DNA of 64,000 nt from Cellulomonas sp. Root485 (GCF_001426705.1 NZ_LMFC01000004.1:1-64000), one strand, 5' to 3'; shown: positions 16,808 to 25,853, counted from the stretch's first letter. Notes: generated from the letters alone by a model not told the origin. Translations and numbers: made by a program.

Positions 16808-17611
16808 TCACGCCTCAGGCAGCGGGTCCAGGTACTCGAGGGCGGCCTGGTGCAGCTTCCCGTTGGACACCAGCGCCGATCCGCCGAACGGGCCGGGAAC
16901 GCCCCGGATCGACGTGAACATGCCGCCGGCCTCGGTGACGATGGGCACCAGCGCCGCCATGTCGTGCAGTGACAGCTCGGGCTCCGCCGACAGGTCCACG
17001 GCGCCCTCCGCGACCAGCACGTGCGACCAGAAGTCGCCGTACGCCCGGGTGCGCCACGTGCGACGGGTCAGGTTCAGGAAGGCATCGAGCTGCCCGCGCT
17101 CCTCCCAGCCGCTCAGCGACGAGTACGACAGCGAGGCGTCCTCCAGGCGGTCGACCGCGGACACGTGGAGCTGGCTCGCGGCCGCGAGCGACTTGCCCGT
17201 CCACGCGCCGGAGCCCTGCGCGGCCCACCACCGCCGGCCGAGAGCGGGGGCGCTGACCACCCCGACGACCACTTGGTCGCCGTCGAGAAGCCCGATGAGG
17301 GTGGCCCACACGGGCACGCCGCGGACGAAGTTCTTGGTCCCGTCGATCGGGTCGATGATCCAGCGGCGCGGTCCGTGGCCGGTGTCGCCCATCTCCTCGC
17401 CGTGCACCGCGTCGCGCGGCCGCGCGCGGGACAGCTGACCGCGCACGATCTCCTCCGCCGTCTTGTCGGCGTCGGTCACCGGCGTCAGGTCGGGCTTGGT
17501 CTCCACGCGCAGGTCCTGAGACTTGAACCGGGACATCGTCATCCCGTCGACCTGGTCCGCGATCACGTGGGCGAGGCGCAGGTCGTCGTCGTACCCGGGG
17601 CGCAGACTCAT
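16808..17611 (-). CDS. hisN: Histidinol-phosphatase, inositol-monophosphatase type
   Basis: 267 residues from the ATG at 17611; an upstream in-frame reading is ignored because SLRPGYDDDL is the usual N terminus. Metal-binding motifs of the IMPase fold are GEEMG (71-75), DPIDGTKNF (87-95) and GDFWSH near the C-terminal Asp. Actinobacteria use this family, not the DDDD or PHP types, for the histidinol-phosphate step of histidine biosynthesis. It is third in the conserved aroA-rsgA-hisN order, which supports the call; other IMPase activities remain possible. Confidence 0.85.
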   Translation of the reverse strand: MSLRPGYDDDLRLAHVIADQVDGMTMSRFKSQDLRVETKPDLTPVTDADKTAEEIVRGQLSRARPRDAVHGEEMGDTGHGPRRWIIDPIDGTKNFVRGVPVWATLIGLLDGDQVVVGVVSAPALGRRWWAAQGSGAWTGKSLAAASQLHVSAVDRLEDASLSYSSLSGWEERGQLDAFLNLTRRTWRTRAYGDFWSHVLVAEGAVDLSAEPELSLHDMAALVPIVTEAGGMFTSIRGVPGPFGGSALVSNGKLHQAALEYLDPLPEA

Positions 17612-17642
17612 GCCCGACACCGTAGTGGGTCGAGTTCGCACG

Positions 17643-18719
17643 TCAGGGACGTGCGGGCTCCCGGTTGTCCGGTTCGCCGCTGCCGAGCCGGCTGGCCAGC
17701 AGGCGGCGGAAGGACTCGATGCGGGCCGCCCGGGCCGCCCGGGTCACGTCGTCGGGGGAGGCCTCGACCCACTCGTCCAGCGCGCAGTCGGGGGCGTCGT
17801 CGGCGTGCGTGCAGCCCCGGGGGCACTCCTCGGCGACCGCGGCGAGGTCGGCGAACGCGCCCAGGAGGTGCTGCGGGTCCACGTGGGCGAGCCCGAACGA
17901 CCGGACGCCGGGGGTGTCGATGACCCACGTCGGCTTGCTCGTGCCCGGCACGCGCAGCGCCACCGCGGAGCTCGACGTGTGCCGCCCGCGACCGGTCACG
18001 TCGTTGACGATCCCGACGGCCCGGTAGGTCCCGGGGACGAGCGCGTTCACCAGCGTCGACTTGCCGACGCCCGAGTGCCCGACGAGCACCGAGGTCTTGC
18101 CCTCCAGCGCGGCCCGCACGTCGTCCAGGCCGTGGATGATCTTGCCCCCGACGGACGACTGCGCGCTGGTGACCACGACCTCGACGCCGATCGGCGCGTA
18201 CATCCCGACCAGCTCCGCCGGGTCCGCCAGGTCGGCCTTCGTCAGCGCCAGCAGCGCGTCCATGCGGGCGTCGTAGGCGGCGGCGACGCATCGGTCGATC
18301 ATGCGGGTGCGCGGCTCGGGGTCGGCCAGGGCGGTCACGATCACCAGCTGGTCGGCGTTCGCGACGATGATCCGCTCGACCGGGTCGGTGTCGTCCGCCG
18401 TCCGTCGCAGCACGGTCCGCCGCTCACTGATCCGCACGATCCGGGACAACGAGCCGTCGTCGCCGGACGTGTCGCCGACGATGTCCACGCGGTCGCCCGG
18501 GACCACGCGGTCGCGGCCCAGCTCACGGGCCTTCATCGCGATCGCGACGCGCTCGTCGGGACCGTCGGGGTCCACCAGGATCGCGTAGCGGCCGCGGTCC
18601 ACGGCCGTGACCAGCGCGGTCTCGGCATCGGCGTGCTCGGGACGCTGCTTGGTGCGGGGGCGCGAGCCACGACCAGGACGGATGCGGACGTCCCGCTCGT
18701 CGTAGCGCCGGGTCCCCAT
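17643..18719 (-). CDS. rsgA: Ribosome small-subunit-dependent GTPase A
   Basis: 358 residues. It has an OB-fold N-terminal part, then a circularly permuted GTPase with G4 TKADLAD before G1 GHSGVGKST (~211-219) and G3 DTPGVR, and a zinc knuckle ECPRGCTH...C near residue 300. RsgA assists late 30S maturation and is a (p)ppGpp-responsive GTPase in other bacteria. Its start shares one base with the aroA stop, indicating coupling. Confidence 0.93.
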   Translation of the reverse strand: MGTRRYDERDVRIRPGRGSRPRTKQRPEHADAETALVTAVDRGRYAILVDPDGPDERVAIAMKARELGRDRVVPGDRVDIVGDTSGDDGSLSRIVRISERRTVLRRTADDTDPVERIIVANADQLVIVTALADPEPRTRMIDRCVAAAYDARMDALLALTKADLADPAELVGMYAPIGVEVVVTSAQSSVGGKIIHGLDDVRAALEGKTSVLVGHSGVGKSTLVNALVPGTYRAVGIVNDVTGRGRHTSSSAVALRVPGTSKPTWVIDTPGVRSFGLAHVDPQHLLGAFADLAAVAEECPRGCTHADDAPDCALDEWVEASPDDVTRAARAARIESFRRLLASRLGSGEPDNREPARP

Positions 18720-20002
18720 CAGGCGAGCACGGCCGATCCGGCGAGCATGCCGCTCCACAGTCCCGCGAAGTCCGGGATCGTCTTGGCCGTCGTCGCGACG
18801 TCCTCGACCTCCACGCCCGGCACCCGCAGCCCGACGAGCGCCCCCGCGGTGGCCATCCGGTGGTCCTCGTACGTGTGCCAGGTGCCGCCGGTCAGCGGGC
18901 GCGGCGTGATGACGAGCCCGTCCGACGTCTGCTCGGCCTGCCCGCCCAGACGCGTGATCTCGGCGGCCAGCGCGGCGAGCCGGTCGGTCTCGTGACCGCG
19001 CAGGTGCGCGATGCCGCGCAGCCGCGTGGGGGAGTCGGCCAGGACGGCGAGCGCGGCGATCGTCGGTGCGATCTCTCCCGCGGCGTGCAGGTCCAGGTCG
19101 ACGCCGCGGACGGTCCCGGTGCCGGACACGCTCAGCACGTCGCCGTCCAGGCGCGTGGTGGCGCCCATGCGCTCCAGGATCCCGGGCAGGAGACCGCCCG
19201 GCTGCGTCGTGCTCGTCGGCCAACCGGGCACGCGCACCGTGCCGCCGGCGACCAGCGCCGCGCACAGGAACGGCGCCGCGTTGGACAGGTCGGGCTCGAC
19301 GCGGACGTCCCGGCCGGCGATCGGACCGGGCGTGACGCGCCAGATCGCAGGACGGGAGTCGTCGACCTCGACGCCTGCCTCACGCAGCAGCGCGACGGTC
19401 ATCTCGATGTGCGGGAGGCTCGGCAGCGTCCGGCCGGTGTGCCGCAGGGTCAGGCCCTGCTCGAACCGGGCGGCGGCGAGCAGCAGGCCCGACACGAACT
19501 GGCTCGATGCCGACGCGTCCACGTCGACCTGACCGCCGCGCACCGACCCGCGACCGTGCACCGTGAACGGGAGGTGACCGGGCTCGCCGTGCTCCTCGAC
19601 CCGCACGCCCAGCGTGCGCAGCGCGGTGAGCACGGGACCCATCGGCCGGGCCAGGGCGGAGTCGTCCCCGTCGAACCGCACGGGTCCGTCGGCGATCGCC
19701 GCGACGGCCGGCAGGAAGCGCATGACGGTCCCCGCCAGGCCGCACTGGACGCTCGCCGAGCCCTGCACCGACCCCGGCGTGACCACCCAGTCGGCGCCGT
19801 CCTCGTCGATCCGAGCGCCCAGGCCGGCCAGCGCGTCCCGCATCAGGAGGGTGTCGCGGGACCGCAGCGCGCCGCGCAGGCGACCCGGAGCGTCAGCGAG
19901 CGCAGCCAGGACGAGGTACCTGTTGGTCAGGGACTTCGAGCCGGGGACGTCCACGAGCGCGTCGAGCGGGCCACGGGCGAGCGGTGCGGTCCAGAGATCC
20001 AT
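18719..20002 (-). CDS. aroA: 3-phosphoshikimate 1-carboxyvinyltransferase (EPSP synthase)
   Basis: 427 residues, ATG at 20002; a longer upstream reading is a shadow of the DoxX gene. Landmarks: [10 protein letters not shown] (PEP/shikimate binding, ~19-28), [11 protein letters not shown] in the actinobacterial form of the active-site loop, [20 protein letters not shown], and [12 protein letters not shown] followed by YEDHRMA. It performs the sixth shikimate-pathway step. First gene of an aroA-rsgA-(hisN) block. Confidence 0.94.
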   Translation of the reverse strand: MDLWTAPLARGPLDALVDVPGSKSLTNRYLVLAALADAPGRLRGALRSRDTLLMRDALAGLGARIDEDGADWVVTPGSVQGSASVQCGLAGTVMRFLPAVAAIADGPVRFDGDDSALARPMGPVLTALRTLGVRVEEHGEPGHLPFTVHGRGSVRGGQVDVDASASSQFVSGLLLAAARFEQGLTLRHTGRTLPSLPHIEMTVALLREAGVEVDDSRPAIWRVTPGPIAGRDVRVEPDLSNAAPFLCAALVAGGTVRVPGWPTSTTQPGGLLPGILERMGATTRLDGDVLSVSGTGTVRGVDLDLHAAGEIAPTIAALAVLADSPTRLRGIAHLRGHETDRLAALAAEITRLGGQAEQTSDGLVITPRPLTGGTWHTYEDHRMATAGALVGLRVPGVEVEDVATTAKTIPDFAGLWSGMLAGSAVLA

Positions 20003-20046
20003 GGCACCCAGGCTATCGGGGGTGCCGACGGAGCCTGGCGGACGTC

Positions 20047-20559
20047 TCAGTCCGACGTCTTCGCGGCGGCGTGGTCGGAGCGTGCCTTCTGCACGCGCCA
20101 GCTGATCCCGGGGCGTCCCTCGAGGTCGACCCCGGCGATGAGGGCACCGCCCGTGAACGCGAGCGCGCGCACGAAGCGGTCGCGGCGGGCGCGCCGGAGG
20201 GCAGGGTCCTCGCCCTTGACGCGCTTGAACGGCAGGTTCAGCACGATCAGGGGCGCCGTCAGGACCGCGAGGGCCAGCGCAGCCGTGCGCGGCGCCTTGC
20301 CGACCGCGAGCAGCACGCCCGCCCCGGCCAGGGCGACACCGTGGACCTGGACGATGGTGGTCAGCTGGCGGTCGCTGAGCTCGTGGCCCAGGGCCTCGCC
20401 GGCAGGACCCTCGCGGACCGGCTCGGGCAGCCGGGCGCGCAGCGTCGTCAGGGCGCCGCGGGCGTCGGCGGCGTGCGCGGCGGGGTGCCGGACGACGTCG
20501 AGGCCCTCGGTGACGAACCACGAGGCGAACAGGGGACGCGCGAGACGACGCAGCAGCAC
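20047..20559 (-). CDS. DoxX family membrane protein
   Basis: 170 residues, ATG start. The opening [18 protein letters not shown] and four hydrophobic helices match DoxX-like integral membrane proteins, with a charged tail after the last helix. In mycobacteria a DoxX protein works with SodA and SseA in redox defence; the nearby ferritin and sigR genes make a stress role plausible here, but this is inference. Confidence 0.72.
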   Translation of the reverse strand: MLLRRLARPLFASWFVTEGLDVVRHPAAHAADARGALTTLRARLPEPVREGPAGEALGHELSDRQLTTIVQVHGVALAGAGVLLAVGKAPRTAALALAVLTAPLIVLNLPFKRVKGEDPALRRARRDRFVRALAFTGGALIAGVDLEGRPGISWRVQKARSDHAAAKTSD

Positions 20560-20570
20560 AGCAGCTCCTC

Positions 20571-21116
20571 CTACAGAACGCCGCCGGCGGCCGACGGTGC
20601 GTCGGTGGACTCGCCACCGTCACCGATCTGCTCGCGGGCGACGTAGTTCTCGAGGTCGAACAGGTTGTCGCCGGCACGCGTGGCGACGGTGAGCAGGGTG
20701 GTCGCCGACGCGACCTCCTCGACCTGCTCCTTGAGGAACCACAGCAGGAACTGCTCGCCCAGCGCGTCACCCTCGGCGCGCGCCGCCGCGAAGATGGCCT
20801 CGATCTGCGTCGTGACCTGCTTCTCCTGCCGCAGGGCCAGGCCGATCGGCTCGGTGACCTGCGTGAAGTCGTTGCGCACCGCATTGCCGCCGGGGATGGC
20901 GACGGGCAGGTCCCGGTCGAGCAGGTACTGCACGATCATCAGCGCGTGGTTCCGCTCCTCGATCGCCTGGCGGTAGTAGTGCCGCGCCAGCTGGGGGAGG
21001 TCCTGGCCGTCGAACCACACGGCGATCGCCACGTACTGCTGGTGGGCGTCGAACTCGTGGCCGATCTGCTCGCGGAGCAGGCGCAGGAACGTGGAGTCGT
21101 CGGCGGTGCTCGTCAT
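20571..21116 (-). CDS. Ferritin (BfrB-like, non-haem)
   Basis: 181 residues, ATG start. Four-helix ferritin-like fold with ferroxidase residues in [30 protein letters not shown] and [12 protein letters not shown]. It lacks the axial Met pattern of haem bacterioferritin. It would oxidise and store iron, limiting Fenton chemistry. Placed divergently from the thiol-stress sigma gene with 252 nt between start codons. Confidence 0.85.
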   Translation of the reverse strand: MTSTADDSTFLRLLREQIGHEFDAHQQYVAIAVWFDGQDLPQLARHYYRQAIEERNHALMIVQYLLDRDLPVAIPGGNAVRNDFTQVTEPIGLALRQEKQVTTQIEAIFAAARAEGDALGEQFLLWFLKEQVEEVASATTLLTVATRAGDNLFDLENYVAREQIGDGGESTDAPSAAGGVL

Positions 21117-21155
21117 GCCGCCAACCTAGTGCCGTCGCCCGGGGTTCAGCACGAG

Positions 21156-21181
21156 GGAATGGCTCGCGCGCCCTCGCCGTT
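21156..21181 (+). promoter_or_regulatory. SigR-type autoregulatory promoter (sigR P2)
   Basis: GGAAT (21156-21160), exactly 18 nt, then GTT (21179-21181): this is the SigR/SigH consensus. It lies upstream of sigR and should make the operon self-activating under thiol oxidation. Transcription should start near 21188. Confidence 0.75.
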
Positions 21182-21353
21182 GTGCCCACCATGAGCTGCA
21201 CCACCGAGGCGCCACCCGCCACGTCGTCCGTGACGGGCTGGGCCATCGGTATCCCCGTGGACACTCTTCCGCCCCAGGCCCTCGCGCAGATGCAGTCGTC
21301 GCGGGTGGATGTGGCGTGGACCACGCCGGTCGGTGGTCCCCAGGCTGCGGGGC

Positions 21354-21359
21354 TAGGCT
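21354..21359 (+). promoter_or_regulatory. Putative housekeeping -10 for leaderless sigR (P1)
   Basis: TAGGCT ends 8 nt before the sigR ATG, the spacing expected for a leaderless transcript. It would give basal synthesis of the short sigma form. Confidence 0.5.
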
Positions 21360-21367
21360 CGACCGCG

Positions 21368-21994
21368 ATGAGCGAGGACACGAACCGCGCGCCTGAGGCC
21401 GAGGACGACGCGGCACGGACCGAGAGGTTCGAGGCGGAGGCGCTGGTCTACCTGGACCAGCTGTACGGCGCTGCCCTGCGCATGACGCGCAACCCGGCCG
21501 ACGCCGAGGACCTGGTGCAGGAGACGTTCGCCAAGGCGTTCGCGGCGTTCCACCAGTACCGGCCGGGCACCAACCTCAAGGCGTGGCTCTACCGCATCCT
21601 GACCAACACGTACATCAACTCGTACCGCAAGAAGCAGCGCGAGCCCCAGCAGTCCCGGTCCGAGGAGATCGAGGACTGGCAGCTGGCCCGCGCCGAGTCG
21701 CACACGTCGAGGGGCTTGCGGTCTGCCGAGGCCGAGGCGCTCGACCACCTCCCGGACTCCGACATCAAGGACGCGCTGCAGCGTCTCCCGGAGGAGTTCC
21801 GGATCGCGGTGTACCTCGCCGACGTCGAGGGCTTCGCGTACAAGGAGATCGCCGAGATCATGGGGACGCCGATCGGGACCGTGATGTCCCGTCTGCACCG
21901 CGGCCGCGCGCAGCTGCGCGAGATGCTGTCGGACTACGCGCGGGGGCGTGGTCTGGTCGCGGCGGCCCCGACCGCGCCGGAGGGCGAACGATGA
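21368..21994 (+). CDS. sigR: Thiol-stress ECF sigma factor SigR (SigH)
   Basis: 208 residues from the ATG at 21368. Region 2 is [20 protein letters not shown], and the following [20 protein letters not shown] is characteristic of SigR/SigH; region 4 is [24 protein letters not shown] (each cited by its core). The frame stays open upstream to GTG 21182 and ATG 21191, allowing an N-terminal extension of about 59-62 residues. The stop overlaps rsrA (ATGA). It should direct thioredoxin, mycothiol and proteolysis genes. Confidence 0.93.
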   Translation: MSEDTNRAPEAEDDAARTERFEAEALVYLDQLYGAALRMTRNPADAEDLVQETFAKAFAAFHQYRPGTNLKAWLYRILTNTYINSYRKKQREPQQSRSEEIEDWQLARAESHTSRGLRSAEAEALDHLPDSDIKDALQRLPEEFRIAVYLADVEGFAYKEIAEIMGTPIGTVMSRLHRGRAQLREMLSDYARGRGLVAAAPTAPEGER

Positions 21995-22269
21995 ACGAGA
22001 ACGACCCGTCGGCCACGGCCGGCAACTGCGGGAACAACTGTGCCGACGCGCTCGACCGGTTGTGGGAGTACCTGGACGCCGAGCTGGGCGCCCCCGACGC
22101 CGAGACCGTGCGGGCGCACCTGGCCGAGTGCGAGGGGTGCCTCGAGGAGTACGACGTCGACGTCGTGGTCAAGACGATCGTGAAGCGCGGGTGCCAGGAG
22201 GCGGCGCCGGACGGCTTGCGGTTGAAGATCCACGAGCAGCTCACGGTCATGCGGATCACCCAGGACTGA
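21991..22269 (+). CDS. rsrA: Redox-sensing zinc anti-sigma factor RsrA
   Basis: 92 residues, ATG overlapping the sigR stop. It is a ZAS-family anti-sigma factor: the HLAECEGC segment supplies HxxxCxxC, with further Cys at NCGNNC near the N terminus and a C-terminal Cys. In Streptomyces RsrA, zinc-bound reduced protein holds SigR; disulphide formation releases zinc and the sigma factor. Length and operon position match. Confidence 0.9.
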   Translation: MNENDPSATAGNCGNNCADALDRLWEYLDAELGAPDAETVRAHLAECEGCLEEYDVDVVVKTIVKRGCQEAAPDGLRLKIHEQLTVMRITQD

Positions 22270-22278
22270 GCGAATGAC

Positions 22279-22314
22279 GAAGGCCCGGTGCAGCAGCTGC
22301 TGCTCCGGGCCTTC
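22279..22314. terminator. Bidirectional hairpin between rsrA and bL37
   Basis: A 10-bp stem (22279-22288 with 22305-22314) is extended by the inner palindrome GCAGCAGCTGCTGC. It lies between two convergent genes and can serve both. Confidence 0.8.
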
Positions 22315-22335
22315 TGACACTCAGTCGCGCAACGC

Positions 22336-22410
22336 TCAGGCGTTGGGACGGTTGCCGTGGTTCGCGGCGCTGCCCTTGCGGGAACGGCGCTTGCGGCCTC
22401 GCTTGCTCAT
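22336..22410 (-). CDS. Ribosomal protein bL37 (24 residues)
   Basis: The whole protein is 24 residues, opening MSKRGRKRRSRKG and closing ANHGNRPNA. The KRGRK...ANHG.RPNA pattern is that of bL37, a tiny actinobacterial large-subunit protein seen in mycobacterial ribosomes. A GAAGGAAG ribosome site lies 5 nt before the ATG. It sits beside sigR-rsrA as in other actinobacteria, as I recall. Too short for most gene finders. Confidence 0.85.
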   Translation of the reverse strand: MSKRGRKRRSRKGSAANHGNRPNA

Positions 22411-22530
22411 GGGATCTTCCTTCGTCGACGTACGGGGGGTCGGCGCCCGTGCTGCTCGCCGGACTCGTCTCCATCGTCCCACATCTCTCGTGTCCTCAAG
22501 TGCGGGGTGCTGACGTCCGATATCCAGTGC

Positions 22531-23619
22531 GTGAGCCAGCCGACACAGTCCGTCATCCCGTTCCTGCACGCCCTCGCGAGCACGGGCGGCTCCGACCTGC
22601 ACTGCAAGGTCGGGTCCGCGCCTCGCGTGCGTGTCGACGGGCGGCTGCGCAAGCTGCAGGTGCCCGACCTCAAGCCTGCGGACACCGAGCGGATGCTCGA
22701 GGAGGTCCTCCCCGACGACCTGGTCGACACGTTCCGTGAGCACCACGAGGCGGACTTCGCCTACTCGGTCTCCGGCGTCGGCCGGTTCCGCGTCAACGCC
22801 TACCAGGCGCGCGGCACGTACGGCATGGTCTTCCGGCGGGTCGCCGTGGGCGCCCAGGCGCTGGCCGAGCTCGCACTGCCCGAGGTCATCGGCGAGCTGG
22901 CCCTGGAGCCCCGCGGGCTGGTCCTGGTGACCGGGCCCACCGGGTCGGGCAAGACGACGACGCTGGCGTCGATGGTCGACCTCATCAACACGCTGCGTGA
23001 GGTCAACATCGTCACCATCGAGGACCCGATCGAGATCCTGCACCAGGACAAGAAGTCGATCGTGTCGCAGCGCGAGGTCCGCCAGGACACCGCCGACTTC
23101 ACGGTCGCGCTGCGCGCCGCGATGCGGCAGGACCCCGACGTGATCCTGGTCGGCGAGATGCGTGACGTCGAGACCGTGCGCGCGGCGCTGTCCGCCGCCG
23201 AGACCGGCCACCTCGTCCTGTCGACGCTGCACACGATCGACGCGGCCGAGACGATCAACCGCATCATCGACTTCTTCCCGCCGCACGAGCAGAAGCAGGT
23301 CCGCATCGCGCTCGCGCAGGCGCTGCGCGGCATCGTGTCCCAGCGTCTGGTCCGGCTGGCCAACGGCACCGGCCGGCGGCCCGCGATCGAGGTCATGATC
23401 AACACCGGCCGGACGCGTGAGGCGATCCTGGACCCCGAGGACGCCCCGCCCCTGATCGACCTGATCAAGGAGGGCGACTTCTACAAGATGCAGACGTTCG
23501 ACCAGCACCTGTTCGAGCTGGTGCGGGACGACATCATCACCTACGACGAGGCGCTCTCCGCCTCCACCAGCCCGCACGACCTCACCGTCGAGCTGCGGCA
23601 GGCCGGCCTGGTCTCCTGA
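22531..23619 (+). CDS. Type IV pilus retraction ATPase PilT-like
   Basis: 362 residues from the GTG at 22531; a GTG at 22507 is an alternative, and neither has a clear ribosome site. The N-terminal PAS-like domain starts FLHALASTGGSDLHCKVG; Walker A is GPTGSGKTT (~135), then the Asp box VTIEDPIE, Walker B region VILVGEMRD and the His box LSTLHT. These are PilT hallmarks. No other type IV pilus gene is nearby, so it may act on pilins encoded elsewhere. It differs clearly from the Tad ATPase at 40.9 kb. Confidence 0.85.
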   Translation: MSQPTQSVIPFLHALASTGGSDLHCKVGSAPRVRVDGRLRKLQVPDLKPADTERMLEEVLPDDLVDTFREHHEADFAYSVSGVGRFRVNAYQARGTYGMVFRRVAVGAQALAELALPEVIGELALEPRGLVLVTGPTGSGKTTTLASMVDLINTLREVNIVTIEDPIEILHQDKKSIVSQREVRQDTADFTVALRAAMRQDPDVILVGEMRDVETVRAALSAAETGHLVLSTLHTIDAAETINRIIDFFPPHEQKQVRIALAQALRGIVSQRLVRLANGTGRRPAIEVMINTGRTREAILDPEDAPPLIDLIKEGDFYKMQTFDQHLFELVRDDIITYDEALSASTSPHDLTVELRQAGLVS

Positions 23620-23638
23620 CCCCACCCACCCGCCCGTC

Positions 23639-23677
23639 GAGACGAGCCCGCGACCACCCCGGTCGCGGGCTCGTCTC
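23639..23677 (+). terminator. Strong hairpin after pilT
   Basis: A perfect 17-bp stem (23639-23655 with 23661-23677) and 5-nt loop, 20 nt after the stop codon. Confidence 0.8.
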
Positions 23678-23723
23678 GTTCCCGCAGACGCGATATGTCG
23701 TGAGATATTGCATCCTGTCGGAA

Positions 23724-23761
23724 CGCGATATAACGTGTTCGACGGAACGAGATATATCGCG
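23724..23761 (+). promoter_or_regulatory. Promoter/operator of the DUF4097-PadR operon
   Basis: CGCGATATA (23724-23732) and TATATCGCG (23753-23761) are perfect 9-bp inverted repeats 20 bp apart. Further GATAT elements lie at 23690-23696 and 23703-23707. A -10-like TATAAC (23729-23734) overlaps the left arm and TTGCAT (23708) could be a weak -35. The stretch is strikingly A/T-rich for this genome. The PadR protein encoded in the operon is the likely ligand. Confidence 0.6.
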
Positions 23762-23776
23762 AATGAGGAGAGCGTC

Positions 23777-24595
23777 ATGGCAAGCGAGTCCTGGGTCGTC
23801 GCCGGCCCGCAGATCATCGAGATCGAGTCGATCACCAGCCTGCGCGTCCAGCTGGCCGGCGGTCGCGTCGACGTCGTCGCGCACGACGGGCCCGGTGCAC
23901 GGATCGAGGTGCACGCCGTCGACGGCCGGCCCCTGGAGGTCAGCCTGTCCGGTGACGGAGAGCTCCGGGTGGGTTACCAGTTCACGCTGGGCGGCTGGGA
24001 CGGGTTCCTGGAGAAGTTCCGGAACTTCAGCGGCAAGGACCGGGCCGACGTCCACATCGCCGTGCCGCGGGAGGTCCACGCGAAGGTGGGCACGGTCTCG
24101 GCCGACGGCCTCCTGGCGGGGATCGAGCAGGACGCGTCCGTGTCCACGGTGTCCGGCACGCTCATCACCGACGGCACCCGCGGACGCCTCGGCGCGAACA
24201 CGGTGTCCGGCGAGATCGTCGTCCGCGACCACCGCGGTGACCTCAAGCTCAACACGGTCTCCGGCGAGCTCGCCGCGTCCGGGGAGCTCAGCCTGGTGCA
24301 GGCCAACTCCGTCTCGGGCTCATTGACCTTCGACGTGACCTCCGGGACGTCGAGCGTGACCGCGACGACCGTCTCGGGGGACGTCACGGTCCGGCTGCCC
24401 GAGGGCAAGGGCGTGCAGGTCAAGGGCCAGTCGGTGTCGGGGCGTCTCGTCGTGGACGGCGAGGAGTACAAGGGCACGACGCCGGGTCACCGGAAGGTCG
24501 ACCTGCGCACCGGCGACGGAGCGTGCTTCGTCTCGGCCAGCACGGTCTCCGGGCACCTGACGGTGCTGCGCGGTGCCGGGACCGGGGTCGCGTGA
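23777..24595 (+). CDS. DUF4097 beta-helical repeat protein
   Basis: 272 residues; ATG behind GAGGAG, preferred to an in-frame upstream start. From about residue 115 the chain repeats the unit NTVSGE / STVSG / TTVSGD roughly every 20 residues, the rungs of a DUF4097 (adhesin-like, bactofilin-like) beta-solenoid. No signal peptide or membrane helix is seen, so it should be cytoplasmic. The gene is coupled by a TGATG overlap to a PadR regulator, a pairing common in actinobacteria. Molecular role unknown. Confidence 0.75.
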   Translation: MASESWVVAGPQIIEIESITSLRVQLAGGRVDVVAHDGPGARIEVHAVDGRPLEVSLSGDGELRVGYQFTLGGWDGFLEKFRNFSGKDRADVHIAVPREVHAKVGTVSADGLLAGIEQDASVSTVSGTLITDGTRGRLGANTVSGEIVVRDHRGDLKLNTVSGELAASGELSLVQANSVSGSLTFDVTSGTSSVTATTVSGDVTVRLPEGKGVQVKGQSVSGRLVVDGEEYKGTTPGHRKVDLRTGDGACFVSASTVSGHLTVLRGAGTGVA

Positions 24596-25209
24596 TGATG
24601 GCGCCCGTCTTCGCGCACGGACAGCTGCGCCTCTACCTGCTGTCGCTCCTCGAGAGCGGCCCCAAGCACGGCTACGAGCTCATCACCGCGCTCTCGGACC
24701 GCTTCGGCGGCACCTACCGGCCCAGCCCGGGCACGGTCTACCCACGCCTCGCCCGCCTCGAGGAGGAAGGCCTGGTGCAGCGGGTCGACGAGGAGCGCAA
24801 GAGCACGTACGCGCTCACGGAGGCCGGCTACGCCGAGCTCGACGCGCGCCGGGCCGAGCTGAGCCACCTCGAGGAGGGCATCGCGGAGTCGGTCCGGGAA
24901 CGTGCCGCGCAGGTGCGCGAGGACGTCCGCGGCTCCATGCGCGGGCTGCGCGCCGATCTCGCGGCGGCCGCCCAGCAGGCTCGGGCGTCGGCGGTCCCGC
25001 ACCAGTCCGGGATGGCGCCGGACGACCCGCGGCTCGCGTCGCACGTGCGGTACATGGACGCCGAGGCCATGATCAGCCGGTTCCGCGACGAGATCCGGGC
25101 GGACCTGCGTCGGGCCGACGCCGGCGGGAAGGTCGAACAGCTCACGCTCGACACGCTGCGCACCGTCCTGGACTCGGCGCTGACCGCGGTGCGAGGCACC
25201 CTGCGGTGA
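24595..25209 (+). CDS. PadR-family transcriptional regulator
   Basis: 204 residues. Consecutive GTG-ATG-ATG codons at 24592-24600 make the exact start uncertain; the ATG overlapping the DUF4097 stop is used. The winged helix carries GPKHGYELI, RPSPGTVYPRLARLEEEGLV and YALTEAGY, all PadR signatures; the C-terminal half is a long helical region for dimerisation. It probably represses its own operon at the GATATA palindrome upstream. Confidence 0.85.
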   Translation: MMAPVFAHGQLRLYLLSLLESGPKHGYELITALSDRFGGTYRPSPGTVYPRLARLEEEGLVQRVDEERKSTYALTEAGYAELDARRAELSHLEEGIAESVRERAAQVREDVRGSMRGLRADLAAAAQQARASAVPHQSGMAPDDPRLASHVRYMDAEAMISRFRDEIRADLRRADAGGKVEQLTLDTLRTVLDSALTAVRGTLR

Positions 25210-25214
25210 CGGCG

Positions 25215-25247
25215 TGACGGCCCGATCGTCGGACGGTCGGGCCGTCA
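25215..25247 (+). terminator. Hairpin after padR
   Basis: An 11-bp perfect stem (25215-25225 with 25237-25247), 5 nt after the padR stop. It reaches into the stop codon of the convergent gene, so it may serve both strands. Confidence 0.7.
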
Positions 25248-25853
25248 GGCGCCGTCGTCGGGGAGGCCGAGCCAGGCGTGCCAGCCGGTGTGCAGCACCA
25301 GCCAGGCCATCAGGCCGTACCCGGCCTGACCGGGCAGGACGCCGTCACCGGCGGCCAGGTCGCCCAGCCACTGGTCGTGCGCGGCCAGCGGCGTGTAGGT
25401 GTCCACGAACGGCACTCGCCGTCGGGCGGCCACGTCCGCGAACGCCGCGGACAGGTCGGCAAGCTTCTCGCTGTCCGCCGTGGCGCCCGGCGGGGGGCCG
25501 ACGACGAATGCGGGGATCCGGCGCTGCTCGGCCACGTCGAGGATGTTCGCGAGGTTGAGCCGGCTGCGCGCCAGGGAGAGCCCGGCGGCGGCGTCGGCGC
25601 GACCAAGGGCGACCACCAGGCGGTTGTCCGTGTCGGGCGACCAGCGGCGCGAGGCCTCGTCGTCCCAGCGGGCGCCCAGCCCCGTGGTGGTCTCACCGGG
25701 CACGGCGAGCGTCAGGACGGTGAGCGGCTCCGGGGTGGGCGTGCGGGCCGTCACGCGGCCGACCCAGCCCAGGCCCTTGGGGTCGCCTGCCCCGGCGACG
25801 AGCTCGTCACCGACCACCGCCAGTCGCAGCGGCAGCTCTCCCACGTGCGTCAC
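25245..25853 (-). CDS. SGNH/GDSL-fold protein lacking catalytic Ser and His
   Basis: 202 residues, ATG start. The chain follows the SGNH-hydrolase layout: block I is VVGDELVAG instead of GDSxxxG (Ser replaced by Glu), block II Gly near VPGETTTGLG, block III near VVALGRADA (no GxND), and block V is GDGVLPGQAGY instead of DGVHPxxxGY (His replaced by Leu). Both catalytic residues are therefore missing, so a hydrolase is unlikely. There is no signal peptide. It may be a binding or regulatory pseudoenzyme. Confidence 0.65.
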   Translation of the reverse strand: MTHVGELPLRLAVVGDELVAGAGDPKGLGWVGRVTARTPTPEPLTVLTLAVPGETTTGLGARWDDEASRRWSPDTDNRLVVALGRADAAAGLSLARSRLNLANILDVAEQRRIPAFVVGPPPGATADSEKLADLSAAFADVAARRRVPFVDTYTPLAAHDQWLGDLAAGDGVLPGQAGYGLMAWLVLHTGWHAWLGLPDDGA

